Origin: Entophlyctis helioformis
Lineage: Eukaryota; Chytridiomycota; Chytridiomycetes; Chytridiales; Chytriomycetaceae
NCBI GenBank assembly: GCA_025526915.1
Contig: JAHLKH010000423.1
Coordinates: 1-13,214 of the forward strand
Direction: 5' to 3'
DNA length: 13,214 nt
Notes under the pieces: model-generated
Databases searched by the model: none
What the model was told of the DNA's origin: nothing
The model's input: only the letters and a program-made list of their open reading frames with translations
Shown here: positions 7,316 through 13,214 of the stretch, one piece after another
Layout: each line of letters starts with the position of its first letter
Numbering within the stretch: position 1 is the stretch's first letter
Program-made: the position numbers and the translations under genes

Positions 7316-7683
7316 GTCTGGCGTGTGGCTGTTGTGCTGCTGCTGTTGCTGTGGCTGTTGCGCTTCCACTTGCACGGCAATAGCAGCTTCGCGTGTAGGG
7401 TTAAATGTGTAAAGTTGTTGGGGATCCGAGTCCGTAGCACGGATGTAGTGGCGGGAGATGAACGTCTTTTACAGAAACAGGCGCCGATAGGCACAAGGCC
7501 AGCAATGTTGAGCAACAACAGGGGCAGAGAGCTGTATTGCAGATGGTGGCGGCAAGCAGCATGGACAGCAAGCGCACCAGAAAAGGCAAAGAAAGGTGTT
7601 TGTGGGGATGGTCGGGGTGGACGAGACTGTATACGAGAGGACGAGAGGAGACTGTGAGGAGGAGGCATCGAGAGCGGACCCGC
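7316..7683. other. Intergenic region, GPI gene 3' side to coiled-coil gene 5' side
   Basis: About 370 bp without a supported gene. The half near 7316 has a CAA/CAG-rich leader on the minus strand and the likely promoter of the coiled-coil gene, including TTTAACCCTACACG at about 7394-7407. The half near 7683 is CT-rich on the minus strand, as expected for a 3' flank. No clear poly(A) signal was found. Confidence 0.6.
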
Positions 7684-8721
7684 TTAGAGCGAGGCAGCAA
7701 CGGCAAGCAGCGCGCCGACAAACGAGGCGAGGCCGACAGCGCCGGTCGCGACAATCGCGCTGGACGTGGACGTGGACGTGGGGCGGGGGGCGGTCGGCAC
7801 GGCGAGCGACGCCGACGGCGGGGCAGGCGGGGCCACGACGGCGATCGTGACGTTCCACACGGACACGATGTCGGCGGCGGTGGCGCCGGTCTTGTTGTTG
7901 AAGCAGTCCTCCTTGAGCTGGAAGAAGAGCTTGGTGGACGGCGAGTCGGGCTCAGCGCCCTGGATGCAGATGGAGCAGGCGTCGGCGGCGGGCGTGCGGA
8001 AGAAGGGGCACATGCAGGTGGCGAGCTTGCTGCCAACGTCGGACCACTGCACACGGCGACGCAGACGATGCAGACGATTCAGACGGTGCAGACGATGCAG
8101 ACGATGCAGTTGTGTGTTTGTCGTGCGTGTGTGCAGATGTTCAGACGACAGGCGTGCGTGCGTGCACAGGCGTGCAAGGTGGCGCACACGGGAGGCGTTC
8201 CATTGAGTCGAGAGTCGCAGCAAATGATTCACGAAGCGTCAAAGACGGTGCGGGCGTTGGTTGGTTGGTTGGTGCACAAGCACGGCACGGCCCAGCACAG
8301 CACAGCACAGCATGGCGCAGGGCGGGGCGAGGGCGGGAAGGGAAAGCGTGCGTGCGTGCGTGCAAGACGAGGCCGTTGATGGTGCACCAGCAAGACAGGC
8401 GGGCAGGCAGCCAGACAGCCAGACAGCCAGCCAGACCGACGGCCAGCCAGACAATCACACACTTGGTCAGTCCAAGCACACAGGCACAGGCACAGGCACA
8501 CAGCCGCCAGCGGCCAAGCACGGCCAAGCGGGACGCACCTCGGCCTGGGAAGCAGGCGCAGCGTCGGCCAGACGGCACGACGAGATGGACGTAGCGACGG
8601 TGGAGCACTGCGTGCACGTGGCGGGCGGCACGACGGGCAGCGCGGGGGCCTGGGCCGACACCGACTGCATCACAGCCGCAGCGACGAGGACGACAGACGA
8701 GAAGAGCGCCGAGACCTGCAT
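7684..8721 (-). CDS. Secreted eight-cysteine, probably GPI-anchored surface protein
   Basis: Two exons (8721-8539 and 8046-7684) join at phase 0 and encode 181 residues. The N-terminus MQVSALFSSVVLVAAAVMQSVSA is a clear signal peptide with a likely cut before QAP. The mature part has eight cysteines: C36, C39, C49, C72, C74, C85, C88 and C109 (CTQC, SSC, CMC, CSIC, EDC). There are two N-glycosylation sequons (N112, N126). A Pro/Ser/Thr-rich stalk at about 132-156 leads to a hydrophobic C-terminal tail (about 157-181) with small residues before it, the usual GPI-attachment layout. The protein is therefore expected at the cell surface or wall. The cysteine spacing resembles small extracellular fungal proteins, but I cannot assign a named family. 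It is not an obvious CFEM domain. The neighbouring chitin synthase on the same strand fits a cell-wall setting but is no proof of shared function. Confidence 0.85.
8047..8538 (-). other. Long low-complexity intron of the GPI protein gene (492 bp)
   Basis: The donor is GAG|GTGCGT and the acceptor GTGTGCAG, both phase 0. The intron is much longer than the others here (73-126 bp for most). It is full of simple repeats: 9-bp GCAGACGAT units (8052-8108), GGTT repeats (8254-8275), CAGCA and GTGC runs, CCAGACAG units (8397-8455) and GGCACA units (8478-8500). No internal exon is apparent. Confidence 0.8.
8052..8108. repeat. 9-bp tandem repeat GCAGACGAT within the intron
   Basis: About six imperfect copies of GCAGACGAT lie directly before the splice acceptor (minus strand). 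They make the polypyrimidine/branch region of this intron repeat-derived. Confidence 0.85.
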
Positions 8722-9094
8722 GTTTCTAGAGTTGAACGAGTTTGGGTTTGATGGCAAGTTGCCGCAGTGTGCAATTTTGTACTGGACGGGGGCGGCTTGG
8801 TGGCGCTCAGGACAAACCGCAGGAAAAACTAGATTGGCTTGGTGTGCACCAAGGTGTGACATACAAACACTGCACAGCACAGCACCGGCACCGGCACGAG
8901 GAGCATGCTGACCGGAACAACCCCCGGAAACAAGGACACATCATAGCACATCACACACAGCACAACACATCACACACAGCACAGCACAGCCCATCACTTC
9001 ACAACATGGCATACTTTCATTCCAAATCACAGATGGCAACCAACAGATCCCAGACTCCTCACAAGTCAAACTAGAGCGAATAAAATGTCACGCC
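8722..9094. other. Intergenic region between chitin synthase and GPI protein genes
   Basis: About 370 bp holding the likely promoter of the GPI protein gene and the 3' flank of the chitin synthase gene. It is CA-rich on the plus strand and includes two 17-bp copies of ACATCACACACAGCACA (8948-8964 and 8967-8983, period 19). No supported gene. Confidence 0.65.
8948..8983. repeat. 19-bp-period direct repeat in the GPI gene upstream region
   Basis: Two perfect copies of ACATCACACACAGCACA lie about 230-270 bp upstream of the GPI protein ATG. They could be a regulatory site or just a simple CA-rich repeat. Confidence 0.75.
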
Positions 9095-12000
9095 TCAGAT
9101 CCGGCCCTGCAGCACCTCGTCAATCATGCGGTTGATCGTGTCCTTGCGCGGCTTGAGGTCGACGCCGAACCGCCCAGACAGATCATCGCGAATCTGCTTC
9201 TTGGTGAGCGTCATCAGGTCGCCGGCTGCAAGCACGCGGCGGATCTCGGCAAGCAGCTGCTCGTCGCTGGGTCCGCCCGCCGCGTTCGCATACTGCTGCT
9301 GTGGCTGCTGCTGCTGCACGGGTGCTGGGAACGGTCCGGGAACCGTCGGTGCAGGCCCTGTGGCCGCAATCGTCGCCAATGCCGCATCGCTGCCAAACCC
9401 GCCAAACGACACCATCGAGAACGGTCGGCTGTCCGCCATGCCCGGCGGTGCGAGGCCGCTGCCGTTGTTGTACACCATGCCCATGTTGGTCGCGCTGGCG
9501 TGGGGTGCGATGCCGCCATACATGCCACCACCGCCACCGCCCGCAACAGACGGCGCATAGCCGGATGCCACCGAGCCGGGCCCGCGTGGGTAGCCGCCGC
9601 CTCCTGGCGCAGAGTACTCGGACGCCGCATAGCCGCCATGGCCACCAGTGACAACGTGCTCCTTGCCTCGCGGCTTGCCGCTCACGCCCGACTGGTACGA
9701 GGTGCCCGACGCCTGCGATCCGCGGTCCCACTGGTCATGGTCCTCGCGGTCCTTCCAGCGCTTGAGCGGAATTGATGCCGGGTTGAACTGGCGAGATGAA
9801 AGGGAGGATCATTGCACATGCGCGTCAGTCCAAGCCCGTTCCAGACAACAGCCAGTCCCGACAGCGACCGCCCAGACAGACCACTTACAGGCTCGGCATC
9901 CGCCACATAGACCGTCTTCTTGCCCTCGCCAACAACAACGCGAGTGTTGCCCCACGAAAAGTCGTCGAAATGCCAGAACGAGTAGCACGGGATCCAGAAC
10001 GAGAACACGGGCACCGCAAACATGTAAATGATCATCCACGCAATGTGCTGCCACTCGCGCTTGAGAATAAAGATAATCACTTGGAAGCCGTAAATGGCCG
10101 CAATCAGAATGATGGACAGAATCGGGAACACCTCGTTGGACGTCGACACGGCGTAGATGAGGTAGGCAATGTACAGCACCGTCGCCGGCTGCACAAACGT
10201 CGCAAACAGATCCAGCATCACAATGAACCGCATCGAGAACAGACAGAAGCCGCAGAGCTGCTCGAGGAACATGAGCTCAAACAGGTTGTGCACCGTCGAG
10301 TTGATCCAGCGGCGGCGCTGAGACAGCAGCACGTTCCATCGGTCGGGAACAACCGTGTGGCATCGCGCCTCGGCAGTGAACTTGGTGCGCATCTGCGGGA
10401 AGTGCTTGAGGAGCAGCGTCGTCAGGTAGCGATCCTCGCCCAGATGGAGCAGGTTCTTCATGTGCAGCGTATCGACTGTGTTCTCGGCATAGTCGGCAAG
10501 GAGACTCGGCGACACGAGCAGCGGCACGTTCTTGGCAGCTGTGCGGATGCGGTACATGGAGAAACAGCCGGGCAGACACGTCACGGTGCCGAAAAGCGAC
10601 TCGAATGCCTTGGACAGGTGGTGCGAAATAAAGTACTCGTACACCTGGATCATGGTCACCCACGAATCCTTCTCGTTGGCAATGCGCGTCTCGCCACACA
10701 GGCCCATGACCTTGACGTCATGCACGAGCACGGCGACCATGCGGTTGAGCGACGGCGCGTCGACCTCGGTATCGGCGTCGACCATGAGCACGTACTCGTA
10801 GAACGACGGCGACACACCGATAATGTCCTTCATGTGGTGGTAGATCTCGAGCTCGAGCGGCGCAAACTCGGCGTTAAAGTGCACACGGTTGAGGAACCGC
10901 ATCAGCACCAGCTGCGAGTCGCGCTTGCCGCGGTTGCCAGGCCTGACACGCTCAGAAGGTGCGCCGACCTTGACCACAACGACAAACGGCACAGAGTGGC
11001 CGCGGATCTCGTACAGGCCAGAGTACACCTTGGCCATGTTGAACTGCTTGTTGCCCTCGCCGAGCGACTGGAACGCCATGGGCTCCGGGTCGAGCGTCGG
11101 GTCCACGCCGAGAATGTCGAGCACAAGACGCGGTGTCGGGCGATCGTTGCCAGAACCGATAATCATGCCTGTGAGCGTGGCAAGGAGCAAGACACGGCGG
11201 TTAGTCGACAGCACGCCAAGAGAACGGGCAAGGAGTGGCAGCAAAAAGATGAGCCAGTGCTCACCATCGCAAATGACAAAGAGCAGCTTGCGCTTGTCGT
11301 CATAGGTGAGAGTGGCCAGCGAGTCCAGAGTCTTGGCCAGCGACTCGGTGCCCTCGGTGTAACAAGGAATCATGCAAATGACAAACTTGTCGCCTTCCTC
11401 GGGCTCTTTGCGCGTGCCAAACTGCAGCGCAGCCAAGAACTTGAATCCAATCACAGACACGAGCACAATCGACGTCGACAGGAGCAGCCAGTTGGTCAGA
11501 CGGCACTGGAACGTGTCACGGCGGTCGACGGTGCCAATGTAAAAGATGTTGTTGAGGCAGCGGAGCGAATTGTCCAGGTCGGCGCGGTTGGCTGCGGACT
11601 GCTCGCGCGTGCTGCGCCACTGCGACGAAATGTCCTCGCCCTGACGCGACGTCAGCAGGCTGCGCACCGTGGGAGAGAAGCTGTTGCCTTGGAGCGTGTC
11701 AATGGGCGAGACATAGTACACATTGTCAAAGATGATGACGTAGCGTCTGTTGTTGGACGACATGCCGCGAACAGCCTGCTCGGTCCATCCAATGCGGCCC
11801 TTGACAAAGCGGTTGAGGCTCTCAATGTACGGCTGCGATTGGCCGCCCGAGCCCCTGGCGCGGTGGAACGCGAGCGGGTTGATGACGTCCTTGCGGCGCA
11901 TCCACGGGATCTCGGGGTCGAGGTAGTCCCAGCCGGCCTGGGGAGCCTGGATGTTGGGGCAGTACGCGTCCCAGCGATCCTGCTTGAAGAACAGCTTGGA

Positions 12001-13214
12001 CACGTCCGTGCCATAAAAGGACTCGAACTCGTACTCGTTGACGGCAGGCGTGCCAGATCCGGGTCCATAGTCCTTCTTGTGCTGGTCCATGATGCTGGCC
12101 GCGTCGTAGTAGCGGCCGTGTGCCGAGACCCACGGGATGCGACGGCCGGCAAAGCCGTTGGACATTTGGTTGACTTCGTCCTGCGACTTGACGGAAACCG
12201 TCGGGCAAATGATGTAGCGCAGGCCAACGATGAAGAAGATGAGCGAGAGACACATGAACGCAATGATGATGCAGAGCGCGACCTTTTCGCGCCAGGCCAT
12301 GCGGATGTCGGGGCGGTGCATCTTGCCACAGCACGACAAGAAGATGCTGGGGATCCACCAGGTGAGCGACCACGTGCAGCAGACCCAGCACTTGCGCGCA
12401 CGCGTGACGGGCGTCACACTGTCCACAATCTCGCGCTTGTTTGCCGGACCGCCCGTCTTTGGCGTCGTTGCGCGTCCCTTGGGCGAGCCAACCTTGCCCA
12501 GCTCCATGTCAGACGAGACGTTGCCGGCCGCAGACGGGCGACCGTTATCGACGTAGTTGTACTCGGACTCGTAGTTGGACTCGGCGTCGGAGCGGTCGTC
12601 CTCGGTCAGGAAGCTCTCGCGGCGAGTCTGGATCCACGGCTGCATGCCGCCAGCTGCGTTCAGCGTCGTCTGCGACGGCACGGCGATCATCGATCCGCGT
12701 GCACCGGCATCGCCAGCTGCGGTTACTGCTCCAGCAGTGCCGGACGTGTCCGAGCCAGCGTCGAGCCGCTTCATGGCAGCAGCCATCCAGCGCCAGCGAG
12801 ACAGCGACAGGAAAACCATGGTGTTGCCAAAGGCAATCTCGCGCGCCGGCCAGTACTGGGCCGTGACAAACTGCTTGACGAGATCCTTGGGGTTGCCAGA
12901 CGAGCGTGACAGGCCCATGGTTGCGAGAAGCGAGCTGTACTTTTTCGCAAAAGACGGCGTACTTGACACCATGCGATGCGTCAATGTCGCGCGCTGAGCG
13001 GAAGTTGCACAGCTCGGGGAATGCTGTACTGCTCGAGCTGCCATCGGATGTGTGCAGTCGACAGCTTGGCGCCGGGCAGATCCGCAACCGACACACAGAA
13101 CAGCGACCAGTGGCGGGTAGCCTTGAGCGTGTCCAAGAGATCGTCGACTGTCTCGCCAGCGCCAGCAAAGGGCGACACCTTGGAAGGCTTGCCCGACGGC
13201 GTGTCTCTGCCGTC
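9095..13214 (-). CDS. Chitin synthase with myosin-like N-terminal region, 5' end missing
   Basis: A processive membrane glycosyltransferase (GT2) that makes chitin from UDP-GlcNAc. Exons: 13214(partial)-11265, 11168-9889, 9787-9095. From the N-terminal side: the end of a myosin-motor-like domain (LLDTLKATRHWSLFCVSV... to AREIAFGNTMVFLSLSRWRW, 13214-12800); a disordered acidic linker; two membrane spans (about 12400-12200); a probable cytochrome-b5-like region (about 12150-11900); a span near 11450; then the core. Core motifs are intact: MIPCYTEG (11350-11373), VDADTE (DAD at 10771-10779), QVYEY, CLPGCFSMYR (10549-10578), EDRYL (10423-10437) and QRRRW (10306-10320). Membrane spans cluster at 10260-9950. 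A Gly-rich linker leads to a C-terminal DEK_C domain (SDEQLLAEIRRVL... to TINRMIDEVLQGRI, about 9270-9098). This layout is typical of fungal class V/VII chitin synthases. Two homopolymer frameshifts interrupt the myosin-like part. The longest intact frame begins at the ATG at 13044, but that is probably not the real start. Confidence 0.93.
9788..9888 (-). other. Chitin synthase intron, 3' proximal (101 bp)
   Basis: A consensus donor GTAAGT follows DAEP, a CTGAC motif lies inside, and the acceptor is CTCGCCAG. Phase 0 joins EP to FNPASIPLKRW. Without splicing the frame runs into a stop at 9682 and loses the DEK_C domain. Confidence 0.93.
11169..11264 (-). other. Chitin synthase intron in the catalytic core (96 bp, in frame)
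   Basis: The donor is GATG|GTGAGC, a CTAAC branch motif lies inside, and the acceptor is CTCACAG. Splicing gives the family-typical [21 protein letters not shown]. The intron is a multiple of three and has no stop, so it can be mistaken for coding sequence. Confidence 0.93.
12941..12945 (-). other. Apparent +1 frameshift in a five-base A/T run
   Basis: Read on the minus strand, the upstream frame gives GVKYAVFCEK and then fails, while the downstream frame carries KYSSLLATMGL. One base fewer in the AAAAA run joins them as VFCEKYSSLL, matching the F-C-x-(R/K)-Y pattern expected at this point of the myosin-like region. Confidence 0.7.
13016..13019 (-). other. Apparent +1 frameshift in a four-base C/G run
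   Basis: The frame entering from the window edge reads LEQYSIP and then meets a stop at 12981. One base fewer in the CCCC run (minus strand) continues it as SIPELCNFRSARDIDASHG, which has the expected protein character. Confidence 0.7.

Noticed and set aside
7394..7407. TTTAACCCTACACG as a telomere-like or translation-gene promoter box
   Set aside because: A single partial match to a CCCTAA-type motif; too short to call.
9796..12909. A very long plus-strand open frame (about 1037 codons) opposite the chitin synthase
   Set aside because: It is a shadow of the GC-rich codon use on the minus strand. The translation is His/Arg/Val-rich with no domain, and it crosses both chitin synthase introns without reason.
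13044..13044. The ATG at 13044 as the true start of the chitin synthase
   Set aside because: Myosin-like sequence continues upstream in other frames to the window edge, so this ATG is probably internal and out of frame with the real N-terminal part.

Overview
The window looks like nuclear DNA from an early-diverging fungus, most likely a chytrid. It is GC-rich and its genes are cut by short GT-AG introns (73 to about 490 bp). It holds a class V/VII-type chitin synthase fused to a myosin-like region, and an ankyrin protein built from 28-residue units (HLHVVQWLHANRTEGCT type) that I associate with chytrid gene families, possibly Rhizophydiales. The taxon is an inference from protein style. Every gene I can support lies on the minus strand, so transcription runs from right to left.

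From right to left: (1) the 3' part of a large chitin synthase gene (9095 to beyond 13214), with the end of a myosin-motor-like domain, membrane spans, a probable cytochrome-b5-like region, the GT2 chitin synthase core with all signature motifs, and a C-terminal DEK_C domain. Two introns are clear. The myosin-like part needs two single-base corrections in homopolymer runs to read through. (2) A small secreted, eight-cysteine, probably GPI-anchored surface protein in two exons (7684-8721). (3) A coiled-coil, low-complexity protein (6422-7315). (4) A four-exon, probably nuclear protein with an SPAK tandem repeat (3962-6388). Genes 3 and 4 are only 33 bp apart and can be joined in phase by a plausible intron, so they may be one gene. 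(5) A 428-residue ankyrin-repeat protein (1952-3238). (6) A pentatricopeptide-repeat (PPR) protein (32-1477), probably mitochondrial, with an uncertain start.

The most striking non-gene structure is a 324-bp direct repeat (1537-1860 and 3563-3886, exact offset 2026 bp). Its first 206 bp differ at only two positions. The two copies bracket the ankyrin gene, and each lies upstream of a gene start. This suggests that the ankyrin gene and its upstream region arrived or duplicated as a unit. The chitin synthase and the GPI protein both belong to the cell surface; the other genes show no obvious shared pathway. No RNA gene, CRISPR array or transposase was seen.
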